From the NCBI GenBank assembly GCA_014240375.1, contig JAAZXB010000006.1, forward strand, positions 62,001 through 126,000: 64,000 nucleotides of DNA. The letters run 5' to 3'. The translations under genes were made by a program, and so were the position numbers. The notes beneath the pieces were generated by a model. That model was not told the origin of the DNA and did no database searches. It saw only the letters and a list, made by a program, of their open reading frames with translations. Numbering within the stretch: position 1 is the first letter of the stretch; the number at the start of each line of letters is the position of its first letter. Source of the stretch: Planctomycetota bacterium (GTDB lineage Bacteria > Planctomycetota > UBA8108 > UBA1146). Positions 43,122-51,566 of this stretch are shown here, one piece after another.

Positions 43122-44477
43122 TTGTTGGATTCCAGCGATCGTAAGTTGTGGCTACTGGTACTGGCGCTTCCCTTTGTCGCCTGGCTGCTCATCGATCCCC
43201 GACCTGCGCCGACTGTGATCCCACCCCCGGATCGAGTCGACCCACCACCGGTCACCGGGGCGGAAGTGGATTCACATCCCATCCTTCCACCACCGGTTCT
43301 CATCGACCCACCGAGTGACCCACCGAGTGACCCACCGAGCGACCCACCGAGCGACCCTGAGCCGAGAGTGCTTCCTATTCAGTGCCGGGTCCGTGGACTG
43401 TCTGCCGCCGGAGAACTGTTGCCAGAGGGCACCGAGTTGCCGCTGGAAACCGACGCAGGGACAGTGGTTACCGGGGCTGACGACGGGCTCGAGGTGGCTG
43501 GAGAGGGGTTGCGGTGGATCTCGTCGAATGGCAGCCGGATCCCGGTCGATCTGCCCCCGGGTCAGTGGATTCTCGACTGTACCGCTCAACTACCGCTCGC
43601 CGATGCCCCGATTCAACTCGATTGGGTGATCCTGGCGCGAGAGGCGCAGGGGCAATTCCCGGCCCGATTGGTGCTCTCGGGAACCACTCCACTGCCGGTC
43701 GGAATGCGCCTGCTGGTCAAGTTGTCTCATCAGGACCGGACCCTCGATGGTGGATACGAGATCACCGAGGGCGAATCGGTCTGGTGGAACCGGGCCCTGG
43801 TCTCTGACTCGTGGTTTGCCGGCTGTCTGGCGATGAATATCGAGTGGGATCCAAATTTGTTACGAGAATCTCAGCGCTCTGTTCTGGAACCGCTGTGGCG
43901 AGGAATCGCTCGAGGAGAGATCTGGTCCTGGCAAGGATTTCTTTGCATCGATGACCCGGAGGAGGCGCGGCGACAGCAACTGGAAATCTCCCGCTGGTAT
44001 GCCGAGGTGCTCGAAGAGGTGCAGGCTTGCCGTGATCTGTTACTGGTGGCCAGTGCCAAGGCACGTGGCAAGAAATCGACGCTGTTGCGCGATCCCGAAC
44101 GTGCCGATCGGGTCTTCGAGCATCCCCTGGCAGCCACCTTCGACCTCCTCGGTCGCGGCAAGAATTTTGATTACAAGCGCTGGCGTCGTCTCATCGACGA
44201 GGTCCTTCCGCAGCGGTGGAGCCAGTGGAGCGGCGCCGGAAGGGTTCCGTATCCCCATCGACAGCCTGCCGCGGCCAAGAATGTGGCGCTGCTCTTCAAT
44301 GTTTTGGTGAAATACAGCCGCCTCGAGAGCACGGTGCTTTATGAGGCCCTCGGAAAGCCGCGACACATCCACGATTTCGTGGCGAATTTCGACTGGGAGC
44401 CGTCGACCGAGCGGAAACAGACGTTGTCGAGATTGAGGAATTTCATCGAGGCGATCCGCCAATCGATCTGGAAGTGA
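43122..44477 (+). CDS. Membrane-anchored protein with a proline-rich repeat linker, unknown
   Basis: 451 residues from TTG 43122 (a second TTG follows). A single helix (LWLLVLALPFVAWLLI) is followed by a Pro/Asp linker, including four copies of a DPPS unit encoded by perfect 12-bp repeats (43305-43352), then a soluble domain with no match I recognise (strand-rich about 90-230, helical from about 250: EISRWYAEVLEEVQACRDLLL). It sits 15 bases after the DUF4340 gene and likely belongs to that operon. The linker length may vary between strains. Confidence 0.75.
   Translation: MLDSSDRKLWLLVLALPFVAWLLIDPRPAPTVIPPPDRVDPPPVTGAEVDSHPILPPPVLIDPPSDPPSDPPSDPPSDPEPRVLPIQCRVRGLSAAGELLPEGTELPLETDAGTVVTGADDGLEVAGEGLRWISSNGSRIPVDLPPGQWILDCTAQLPLADAPIQLDWVILAREAQGQFPARLVLSGTTPLPVGMRLLVKLSHQDRTLDGGYEITEGESVWWNRALVSDSWFAGCLAMNIEWDPNLLRESQRSVLEPLWRGIARGEIWSWQGFLCIDDPEEARRQQLEISRWYAEVLEEVQACRDLLLVASAKARGKKSTLLRDPERADRVFEHPLAATFDLLGRGKNFDYKRWRRLIDEVLPQRWSQWSGAGRVPYPHRQPAAAKNVALLFNVLVKYSRLESTVLYEALGKPRHIHDFVANFDWEPSTERKQTLSRLRNFIEAIRQSIWK
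43305..43352. repeat. 12-bp in-frame tandem repeat
   Basis: Four units of GACCCACCGAGT/C, pairwise identical, encode Asp-Pro-Pro-Ser repeats in the linker after the membrane helix. Confidence 0.9.
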
Positions 44478-44502
44478 ACCCCGCCTCCTGGGTCGCGGAT
44501 GG

Positions 44503-45351
44503 TCAGAATCGAGCCTGGTCAGGCTTCTGGCCGGTTTTTTTCTCTGACCCCTTCTCGACACCGTTGGCTGGAGTCGATCGATCGGTCGCGTCTGGTGTTG
44601 TCGAATCCGGTGGATCTCGCTGAACCCGCCGGATCTCCAGCTCTCCCTGGCGGTACTGTTCGATGGTGCCCCCAGGGCCGATCCAGATCTTGGCTTCGAA
44701 CTCATGAGACAGCACGCTCCATCGGGTGGTCTCGACGGAACCGATTTTTTCGGCCCTGTCCTTTTTCAGTTCCAGTTCGATCGATCGGTATTCGCTGGGG
44801 ATCAGTGCCGTGAACTGGCGTTGATCGGTTCGATCGAGTTGTAGGCCGATCAGCAACCAGTGCTCGAAGGCCTGATTTTCGAGCAGCACCATCTTGTCGT
44901 GGAAAGGCAGGAATCGATCGATGCGGGTGGCACGGGCCGGATCTTGTACGACGATCCGGATTCGAGAGGTTTCGGGATCGACTTCGCTGGCCACCACGAT
45001 CTGTTTTTCTCCCGCACCCGCCGCCCTGATCCAACTCTCACGGTGGGTACCCTTGCTGCGAAGGTTCGACTGGAGAAATCGGGTACGATGGCGGATCTGC
45101 ATCGTCCTGCCCGGTTGGCGCCACTGCAATCGGGCCTCGAGGGTCCATTCTTCAGCGGGGGCTGTCGGCATCCGCCAGTGGACACTGGTTTTTCCGGTGG
45201 GCACCCCTTTCTGGGTCCATTGCCATTGGAGAGGCTCTTCCACTGGGTAGGGGAAAGTGACAGGTGGTGCATCGATGACCCCAGGGTTCCCCGGGTTCGG
45301 ATCGAGAGGCGATTGGTAAACGGCCATACAGATGAGGAGTGCAATGAGCAA
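44503..45351 (-). CDS. Exported protein of unknown function, beta-rich
   Basis: About 282 residues. TTG 45351 follows AAAGG and opens a short hydrophobic leader (LIALLICMAVYQS); a longer frame upstream is possible but lacks support. The body alternates strands (TGKTSVHWRM, TLEARLQWRQPGRTMQI, SRIRIVVQDPARATRI, EAKIWIGPGGTIEQYRQGELEIRRV), a pattern seen in DUF3108/LolA-like beta-sheet proteins; this is only resemblance. The C-terminus is Lys/Thr/Asp-rich and disordered. It is convergent with the preceding gene, with 25 bases between stops. Confidence 0.65.
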   Translation of the reverse strand: MLIALLICMAVYQSPLDPNPGNPGVIDAPPVTFPYPVEEPLQWQWTQKGVPTGKTSVHWRMPTAPAEEWTLEARLQWRQPGRTMQIRHRTRFLQSNLRSKGTHRESWIRAAGAGEKQIVVASEVDPETSRIRIVVQDPARATRIDRFLPFHDKMVLLENQAFEHWLLIGLQLDRTDQRQFTALIPSEYRSIELELKKDRAEKIGSVETTRWSVLSHEFEAKIWIGPGGTIEQYRQGELEIRRVQRDPPDSTTPDATDRSTPANGVEKGSEKKTGQKPDQARF

Positions 45352-45662
45352 AGGGGAGGACCTTTCTTGTCTGATTAGGCGCTCGGAAAACTGGAGCCGT
45401 GCAATTTTGATGGGGTTTGTGGTACGATCCAATCTTGCTCGGATGGAGTTCTCAAGGCAAGTCCCAAACCTGTCTATCCTCGGGACTTGAAGTGAACCCA
45501 CTTGACGTGGTGAGGGGGGGCCCCCCGCGTCTGATTCGGTGTATTGCCCGATCCAATGGTCGGAATTCGCAATGCCACAGGAGTGACCGAAGTGACCGAA
45601 GTGACCGAAGTGATCTAGTTTCTCTCCGCTTCTGCGGGGGAGAGACGCGGGAAGGAATGTTG
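45352..45662. other. Gap of about 310 bases with a 9-bp tandem repeat
   Basis: Divergent region between two genes of unknown function. Besides the 9-bp repeat near 45582 and a C/G run (45516-45527) I see no clear promoter, RNA or small gene. Confidence 0.4.
45582..45608. repeat. 9-bp tandem repeat, three copies
   Basis: AGTGACCGA is repeated three times, with a diverging fourth unit (AGTGATCTA). It ends 54 bases before the start of the coiled-coil gene. Confidence 0.85.
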
Positions 45663-46670
45663 ATGCGCAAGGATCTGTCCCTCATTCGCCGCCTGGAAAA
45701 AATCGAGAAGGAACTGGGATACTGCCAGATTAAACTCGAGAAGGAGCAGCGCCTCGCGACACGAGTACATTTTCTGAGAGCTCACCGCGACCGATTGCTG
45801 GAGGTTCTGGATCTTTTTCCAGAGCAGGATTCTGGTTCCGGAGACCGTCTCTGCGGATTGTCGTTCAGCGAGATCTCCTCTCGCATCATGGATGAAGACA
45901 AGCATCTCGATCTCGAGCCGCTAAGGAACTCCTTTCTGGCCATCGGTATGCGTCCTGAAGTCACCACCGAACTGGAGGAACTGGAAGTCGAGATCAAAGA
46001 CGTTTCAGAACGCCTTTCGACTTTCCGTGTTTTCCACGACAAGGTTGCTGGGCTTCAGTCGGAGCGAAGACATGCACTCAGTAGTTTCGATCTCTCCGGC
46101 GACGAACCCGTCCTGGCGATCTCCGATGAATTCGAAGTGACCGAGAACGACTGGAATGTGCTGACCGAAGATCTTACCAATCTGGATGACGCACTTTTCA
46201 ATGTCAGTCGTACCAAGGATTATCTCACTTCGGCACGAAACTTTGTGCTGCATGCTCGTAGCCATTATTCGGTTCCGGATTGGATCGAAAAAGGTTACCT
46301 CGTCGACCTGCTGAAGCACTCGACCATCGGACGGATCCGAGAGATGCTGGAGGGCGGAGAGCGCAACTTGAAGACCGCTTTGAGTGAACTGATTTGCCTC
46401 GATAACTATCCGCTTGTCGCAGACGATTTCAAACCGATCCTTCGCCCCTTCTACCGGTTGCTCTTTGATGATGTCTTTCACCAGACGAAGTTTCAGGATG
46501 TACTGCAACTGATCGAGGAGAGACTCGACCGCTCGACGCGACTTCACGATCAGCTGGAGAAGTCGCGGGAGAAGGTGTATCAGACTCAAGTCCTGAAGGA
46601 AAAGGCGCGCGAAAGCCTGTTCCACCGGATCGGCGATGAGCGCAGGAAACTGCGCCTGACCACTATCTGA
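45663..46670 (+). CDS. Coiled-coil protein of unknown function
   Basis: About 335 residues, no signal or membrane helix. ATG 45663 has AAGGA 6 bases upstream; ATG 45657 is too close to that site. Highly charged helices with heptad spacing at both ends (LSLIRRLEKIEKELGYCQIK and LEKSREKVYQTQVLKEKARE) and a middle part with ELEELEVEIKDVSERL. It may be a structural or scaffold protein. No family recognised. Three families of tandem repeats follow the stop. Confidence 0.7.
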   Translation: MRKDLSLIRRLEKIEKELGYCQIKLEKEQRLATRVHFLRAHRDRLLEVLDLFPEQDSGSGDRLCGLSFSEISSRIMDEDKHLDLEPLRNSFLAIGMRPEVTTELEELEVEIKDVSERLSTFRVFHDKVAGLQSERRHALSSFDLSGDEPVLAISDEFEVTENDWNVLTEDLTNLDDALFNVSRTKDYLTSARNFVLHARSHYSVPDWIEKGYLVDLLKHSTIGRIREMLEGGERNLKTALSELICLDNYPLVADDFKPILRPFYRLLFDDVFHQTKFQDVLQLIEERLDRSTRLHDQLEKSREKVYQTQVLKEKARESLFHRIGDERRKLRLTTI

Positions 46671-46673
46671 GTT

Positions 46674-46697
46674 TGACCCTGAGTCTGACCCTGAGTC
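46674..46697. repeat. 12-bp tandem duplication
   Basis: TGACCCTGAGTC is present twice, directly after the coiled-coil gene's stop. Confidence 0.8.
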
Positions 46698-46698
46698 T

Positions 46699-46731
46699 TG
46701 CCTGGGCCTTGCCTGGGCCTTGCCTGGGCCT
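46699..46731. repeat. 11-bp tandem repeat, three copies
   Basis: TGCCTGGGCCT is repeated three times perfectly, with a partial fourth (TGCCT). It follows the 12-bp duplication after one base. Confidence 0.88.
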
Positions 46732-46761
46732 TGCCTCGTGTCGGCGATTCCGGAGGAGGAA

Positions 46762-46829
46762 TCGCCTCATCGAGTCCATCGCCTCATCGAGTCCATCGCC
46801 TCATCGAGTCCAACGCCTCATCGAGTCCA
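46762..46829. repeat. 17-bp tandem repeat, four copies, reaching into a gene end
   Basis: TCGCCTCATCGAGTCCA occurs four times (last copy with one change). The fourth copy covers the stop codon and last codons of the minus-strand ThiF-type gene, so expansion has probably shaped that protein's C-terminus. Confidence 0.9.
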
Positions 46830-47966
46830 CAGTGCGTCCTTTCCCAGCCAACTTTCGAGTTGCTGTTGCGCTTGCTCTACCGTCTCCGAGTGATTTCCGG
46901 TGAGCAGCGCACGGCCGTCGCGGTAGCAGATCAGCGAACCGGAGGGGCCGTCGCTGCGGATCGCGGCGGCACTCCGATGCCAGCGGATTTCACAATCCAG
47001 TTGTCGCAGGCGTGATTCAATCTCATCCAGATCGAGTTGCAACCAGGTCTCCACCGACCCACTGCCGCACAATTTCCTCAAGTGCACTCCCGATCTTTCT
47101 TGTCGGTCAGAAACGGTGCTCTGCGATCGCAGCCCACAGCGGGGACAGTCGGGATCGCTTTCCAGCTCGACAGTCTTTTCTCCATCTGCAATGTTGCCTC
47201 GAAGGATGGTCCGGCGGGTTGAAGCTGGAGATTCTTGAATGAGGTTGTCCAGGTGGGGGCGTCGGAGTTCCTTCACCAGTAACCGGATCGCAGCTGCGGC
47301 TGCGGCGAGGCAGGCGACCGGCAGCACCCCGTCCGATTCACAGGTTCCGATGGCGCCCGGCGCGGGAGATTCAGCAACCCAGCAGTGGTAACAAGGAGTT
47401 CCGGGGGGCAAGAACGACGCTGCGACCCAGCGATCTGAGATGGCGCCGCTATGAATCCACCCAACCCCCGTTTGCATGGCGGTCTGATCGATGAGAGTTC
47501 TGGCTGCGATATGATCGGTCGCATCCATCACCACGTCGTGTGCGAGAAAGTGAGCCTCTGCATTGGTCGGGGTGAGCATCTCGGGAATCATTTTGAGTTG
47601 AGTTCGACCGCCAATCTTGTCCAATTCTCGACCTGCCACGGTCACCTTGGCCCGGCCCACATCGGCATCTTCTTGGTGATAGAGTACCTGGCGGTGGAGA
47701 TCGGTGAGCCGAACTCGATCCCCATCGAGGAGCGTGAGGAAGCCGATGCCGCTGCGCACCAGCGTCTGTGCGAGGATCGTGCCGACGCCGCCACAGCCCA
47801 CCAGCAACACCCGTAAACGCTGCCAATCTCGGTCGAGATCGGTCCCCCCGGCGATTTTTAACTGTCGGTCGTAACGGTCCAAGTGGCCTCCCTCGAGCGC
47901 TGCGATGCTGATTCCCCAGACTAAGGGCCGGTCCCCCCGGGCTCCAGAGAAGAGCGCAAGAACCAT
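46818..47966 (-). CDS. ThiF/MoeB/HesA-family adenylyltransferase
   Basis: About 382 residues. RYDRQLKIAGG is the family's RY.RQ start motif; then VLLVGCGGVGTILAQTLVRSGIGFLTLLDGDRV (nucleotide binding), DLHRQVLYHQEDADVGRAKV, VMDATDHIAARTLID, a Cys in TPCYHCW and a further CxxC in DPDCPRCGL for zinc. These enzymes adenylate the C-terminal Gly of a ubiquitin-like sulfur carrier. The last 90 residues (to YRDGRALLTG) form a small extra domain. ATG 47966 is favoured over more upstream frames, which would collide with plsY. Carrier gene not in the window. Confidence 0.85.
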   Translation of the reverse strand: MVLALFSGARGDRPLVWGISIAALEGGHLDRYDRQLKIAGGTDLDRDWQRLRVLLVGCGGVGTILAQTLVRSGIGFLTLLDGDRVRLTDLHRQVLYHQEDADVGRAKVTVAGRELDKIGGRTQLKMIPEMLTPTNAEAHFLAHDVVMDATDHIAARTLIDQTAMQTGVGWIHSGAISDRWVAASFLPPGTPCYHCWVAESPAPGAIGTCESDGVLPVACLAAAAAAIRLLVKELRRPHLDNLIQESPASTRRTILRGNIADGEKTVELESDPDCPRCGLRSQSTVSDRQERSGVHLRKLCGSGSVETWLQLDLDEIESRLRQLDCEIRWHRSAAAIRSDGPSGSLICYRDGRALLTGNHSETVEQAQQQLESWLGKDALWTR

Positions 47967-48070
47967 CGCCTTTGGCGGTGGGGTTGCTTCCTGGCAGATC
48001 CGGCGGTGTACTGCCGTATGCTCCGAGACCACTTGTCTACGACCAGATCGGCACAGCTGAGGGAACCAAC

Positions 48071-48730
48071 ATGACTGGACCGGGTGGACTCGAACTCGAC
48101 ACCATTGCACTACCGCTGCTGCTGGCATTCCTGAGCGGCTCGATCCCCTTCACCTGGCTGATCGGAAAAGCACGCGGTATCGACCTGCTGTCGGTCGGAA
48201 GTGGCAATCCAGGAGCGACCAACCTGAGCCGGGAACTGGGAAAGTTCTACGGAGCTCTGGGGCTGATCCTCGACCTTCTCAAGGGGGCGATCCCGGTGTT
48301 ACTCACATCCGGTCGCTGGGAGGAGCCCGCCCCGCTGTTTCTGGTGGGAGCGTCGGCAGTGTTTGGACACTGTTACTCACCCTTCTTGAAGTTTCGTGGG
48401 GGCAAGGGTGTCGCGACTACCGGAGGAGTGCTACTGGCGATCGAGCCGGCGATGGCACTGCTGCTGCTGAGCGGCTGGTTCATCGGGCTAAAATCGCTGC
48501 GCAGTGTCGGGATGGCTTCGGTGACCGCTTCGGTGATCGGAATCTGCTCTGCAGCGGTGATCCTGGCAGGTTGGCCACCGCTACTGGGCTGGCTGGTGAC
48601 GGCAATTTCGAGTGACTCTCAGACCGTTCTCGGCTGGGTTCTGCTGATCGTCTCGGCTCTGGTGTTGATTCGCCATCGATCGAATATCCAGCAATATTAT
48701 CTGCCAGGTTCAAAAGAGGAGAAGCGATGA
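48071..48730 (+). CDS. plsY: Acyl-phosphate:glycerol-3-phosphate acyltransferase
   Basis: 219 residues, several helices. SGSIPFTWLIGK, GSGNPGATNLSR and FGHCYSPFLKFRGGKGVATTGG are the conserved PlsY loops. It makes 1-acylglycerol 3-phosphate from acyl-phosphate in the membrane. ATG 48071 has GAGG 8 bases upstream. It overlaps gpsA by 4 bases, which makes the glycerol 3-phosphate acceptor. A plsC gene lies at 53.3 kb; plsX not in this window. Confidence 0.93.
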   Translation: MTGPGGLELDTIALPLLLAFLSGSIPFTWLIGKARGIDLLSVGSGNPGATNLSRELGKFYGALGLILDLLKGAIPVLLTSGRWEEPAPLFLVGASAVFGHCYSPFLKFRGGKGVATTGGVLLAIEPAMALLLLSGWFIGLKSLRSVGMASVTASVIGICSAAVILAGWPPLLGWLVTAISSDSQTVLGWVLLIVSALVLIRHRSNIQQYYLPGSKEEKR

Positions 48731-49707
48731 AGGTGGTAGTAGCAGGGTCAGGAAGTTGGGGAACGGCGCTGGCGCACGTGGCTCGTCAGGCTGGAGCCGA
48801 GGTGACGATCCACTGCCGCAGAGCGGAAAGAGCGCACCAACTCGCTCGGGGATTCCACGATATGTTGCCGCAAGGTGCTCTCGGGGAAGGCTTTCGGGTC
48901 TCGGTCGCCGGCGATGGACCGACTCCCACAGCGGATCTGGTGATCAGTGCGGTTCCGACCCAGCAGATTCGCCAGTACATGGAGGGACCGGGAGCAGAAC
49001 TACCTCGGGATGCCATCTGGGTCTCCGCATCGAAGGGGCTCGAACTGGAGACCAATCTCCTGCCATCGCAGGTGCTCCAAGATTGTGGCGTAACAATCGA
49101 TCCAGCCGTACTTTCGGGGCCTTCCCACGCGGAGGAAGTGGTGGCGGATTTGCCGACCGCTGTGGTGGTAGCGGATGTTGATCTGGAGCGTGGGAAGTTG
49201 ATCCAGCAGATTCTCCGGACCCCTCGATTCAGGATCTACAGGAGTGAGGATCGGACCGGAGTGGAATGGGCCGGGGCACTGAAGAATGTGGTGGCTTTGG
49301 GGTGTGGTATTGCAATCGGTCAAGGTTTCGGTGACAACACCGTAGCAGCACTGGTGACCCGCGGAACCGTCGAGATCTCGAGGCTGGGGACGTCCCTGGG
49401 GGGACGTCGTGAAACCTTCGCCGGACTCTCGGGAATCGGTGATCTGGTGGTTACATGTTGTAGTGGGCATTCACGCAATCGAACGGTCGGGTGCAGAGTA
49501 GGTGCTGGCGAAACAGCCGCAGCAGTACTCGATTCGATGGAGCAGGTGGCCGAGGGAGTGATGACCTCCAAGGCTGTGAAACAACTCTGTTCCACGGGAC
49601 AAGTGGAGATGCCCATCGCAGATACCGTGTTTCGCATTTTGCATGAAGATTTACCGGTGGCAGAAGGCGTCGAACAATTGCTGATGCGCCAACCAGAAGT
49701 AGAGTGA
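48727..49707 (+). CDS. gpsA: Glycerol-3-phosphate dehydrogenase (NAD(P)+)
   Basis: 326 residues. N-terminal Rossmann fold VVVAGSGSWGTALAHVA, SAVPTQQIRQ, ASKGLE, SGPSHAEEV, GALKNVVALGCGIAIGQGFGDNT (active-site Lys), and AGLSGIGDLVVTCCSGHSRNR. Supplies glycerol 3-phosphate to the coupled PlsY. ATG overlaps the plsY stop. Confidence 0.96.
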   Translation: MKVVVAGSGSWGTALAHVARQAGAEVTIHCRRAERAHQLARGFHDMLPQGALGEGFRVSVAGDGPTPTADLVISAVPTQQIRQYMEGPGAELPRDAIWVSASKGLELETNLLPSQVLQDCGVTIDPAVLSGPSHAEEVVADLPTAVVVADVDLERGKLIQQILRTPRFRIYRSEDRTGVEWAGALKNVVALGCGIAIGQGFGDNTVAALVTRGTVEISRLGTSLGGRRETFAGLSGIGDLVVTCCSGHSRNRTVGCRVGAGETAAAVLDSMEQVAEGVMTSKAVKQLCSTGQVEMPIADTVFRILHEDLPVAEGVEQLLMRQPEVE

Positions 49708-49717
49708 GGAGAGCTAC

Positions 49718-50020
49718 GTGTACTGGGTTGTTTCGATCATCCCATCCGAAGCCCTCGATCTGCTGACTGAGAAGTTTTCGAAGGTCGGAGTGGTCCGATT
49801 CACGGTGGCCGAAGTGGAAGTAGTGAATCCTCAATCGGCAGTCTCGGCGGGGGATCAGGCTTTGAGGGTAGAGGTCGCATTGAACGAGGAGTTTCTTCAG
49901 CCTGCATTGAAGGTTCTGGAACAGATACAGAAGGCTGGATTCGATGTCTCCACACACGTGGGACAACTCTCGGACGCGATGAGAACTCGCACGGGTGAAC
50001 TGGGGCCTGAAGCGATTTGA
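49718..50020 (+). CDS. PII-like protein with shortened T-loop
   Basis: 100 residues from GTG 49718 (GAGGAG 6 bases upstream). The C-terminal AMRTRTGELGPEAI matches the GlnB/GlnK end (RIRTGExxxxAI), and VSIIPSEALDLLTEKFSKVGVVRFTVAEVE matches the first strand-helix-strand. In place of the T-loop with its modified Tyr (usual ...KGHTELYRG...) there are only a few residues (NPQSAVSAGDQ), and the B-loop TGxIGDGKI is not kept (KAGFDVSTH). The fold is inferred as PII-like, without the usual signalling loop. glnA follows after about 130 bases. Confidence 0.65.
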   Translation: MYWVVSIIPSEALDLLTEKFSKVGVVRFTVAEVEVVNPQSAVSAGDQALRVEVALNEEFLQPALKVLEQIQKAGFDVSTHVGQLSDAMRTRTGELGPEAI

Positions 50021-50153
50021 AAAAGTGGATGGAAGCGAAACTCTTGGTCTCGATGAGCGAGCAGGAGTGACTTGAGAAGTACATGGCGGATATTCAAGGG
50101 GCGTGAATAACAGTTAATATCGGTTCTGGGATGAGCCGATGGAGGGAGAGACA

Positions 50154-51566
50154 GTGACCGTCAATGAGGTCCTAGAACTGGTCAGGAACAAGGGTGTTGA
50201 AGCGGTAGATTTTCGCTTCATGGATTTTCCCGGGCTCTGGCAACATTTTACGATTCCTGCCACGGGTCTCGACGAGAGCAGTTTTTCCGACGGCCTCGGA
50301 TTTGATGGTTCCAGCATGCGTGGCTGGAAAGGGATCCAGGAGAGCGACATGTTGGTGGTCCCAGACCCCGACACCGCATGGATCGATCCTTTCCCCAAGA
50401 TGAAGACGCTGGTGCTGATCTGTGACATCAAGGATCCCGTCACTCATGAGAGTTACTCGAGGGATCCTCGAAACATTGCCAAGCGAGCGGAAGCTTATCT
50501 GCGCACCACAGGAATCGGAGATGACGCATATATTGGCCCCGAGGCTGAGTTCTTCATCTTTGATGATATCCGTTTCGATCAGAACGAGCATTCTGGTTTC
50601 TACTTCCTCGACAGTGTCGAGGGACGATGGAACACCGGAACAGATGAAGGGCCAAATCTCGGCTACAAGCCGCGATACAAGGAGGGCTACTTCCCTGTTC
50701 CTCCGACCGACAAGTTCAATGACCTGCGCAATGAGATGATGAAGAACCTCATCGATTGTGGCATCGAAATCGAATGCCAACATCACGAGGTCGCTACTGC
50801 AGGGCAGGCCGAGATCGACATCAAGTACAGTGCACTGCTCAAAGCCGCTGACCAGTTGATGTGCTACAAGTACATCGTCAAGAATACCGCCCATCAAAAT
50901 GGCAAGACGGTTACCTTCATGCCAAAGCCGGTGTGGAATGACAATGGTAGTGGCATGCACATGCACCTCTCCATCTGGAAGAACGGGGTCAACCAGTTCG
51001 CCGGTGAAGGATATGGCGGCATGAGTGAAATCGGCCTGCATGCGATCGGTGGAATTCTGCAGCACGCTCCAGCTCTGGTCGCATTGACCAATCCAACCAC
51101 CAATTCCTACAAGAGGTTGGTGCCTGGATTCGAGGCCCCGACACGATTGGCCTACTCCTCGCGCAACCGCTCGGCAGCGATCCGGATCCCGGTCGGGGCC
51201 ACCAGTGCCAGTGCCAAACGCTTCGAGTTCCGCTGTCCGGATCCCTCCTGTAATCCGTATCTGGCCTTCTCGGCCCTGACGATGGCGGCTCTGGACGGGA
51301 TCAAGAACAAGATCGACCCGGGTCTTCCCTTCGACAAGGATCTCTACGACATGCCTGCGGATCAACTCGCCGATGTGCCGAGCACCCCTGCGTCTCTCGA
51401 GGATGCTCTCAATGAGCTGGAAAAGGATCACGAATTCCTGCTCGCTGGTGATGTCTTCACCCCGGATGCGATCCGCGCATGGATTGACTACAAGAGAGAA
51501 AAGGAAGTGAACGAGTTACGGCTCCGTCCACACCCCTATGAGTTCGCACTCTACTACGACATCTAG
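50154..51566 (+). CDS. glnA: Glutamine synthetase, type I
   Basis: About 470 residues. [62 protein letters not shown] and the adenylylation Tyr region ([10 protein letters not shown], equivalent to NLYDLPPEE) are visible. GTG 50154 is favoured because GGAGG sits 8 bases upstream and the length matches; ATG 50139 would add 5 residues. Assimilates ammonia into glutamine. The conserved Tyr suggests control by an adenylyltransferase (GlnE) encoded elsewhere. Confidence 0.93.
   Translation: MTVNEVLELVRNKGVEAVDFRFMDFPGLWQHFTIPATGLDESSFSDGLGFDGSSMRGWKGIQESDMLVVPDPDTAWIDPFPKMKTLVLICDIKDPVTHESYSRDPRNIAKRAEAYLRTTGIGDDAYIGPEAEFFIFDDIRFDQNEHSGFYFLDSVEGRWNTGTDEGPNLGYKPRYKEGYFPVPPTDKFNDLRNEMMKNLIDCGIEIECQHHEVATAGQAEIDIKYSALLKAADQLMCYKYIVKNTAHQNGKTVTFMPKPVWNDNGSGMHMHLSIWKNGVNQFAGEGYGGMSEIGLHAIGGILQHAPALVALTNPTTNSYKRLVPGFEAPTRLAYSSRNRSAAIRIPVGATSASAKRFEFRCPDPSCNPYLAFSALTMAALDGIKNKIDPGLPFDKDLYDMPADQLADVPSTPASLEDALNELEKDHEFLLAGDVFTPDAIRAWIDYKREKEVNELRLRPHPYEFALYYDI

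Noticed and set aside
46762-46829. Possible CRISPR array
   Set aside because: The 17-bp units are directly adjacent with no spacers, so it is a tandem repeat.
50021-50153. Sigma-54 promoter before glnA
   Set aside because: No match to the -24 GG / -12 GC pattern was found in the gap, despite rpoN being in the window.
50172-51431. Long open frame (419 codons) on the minus strand opposite glnA
   Set aside because: It mirrors the strongly conserved glnA frame; the translation shows no motif and arises from codon bias in high-GC DNA.
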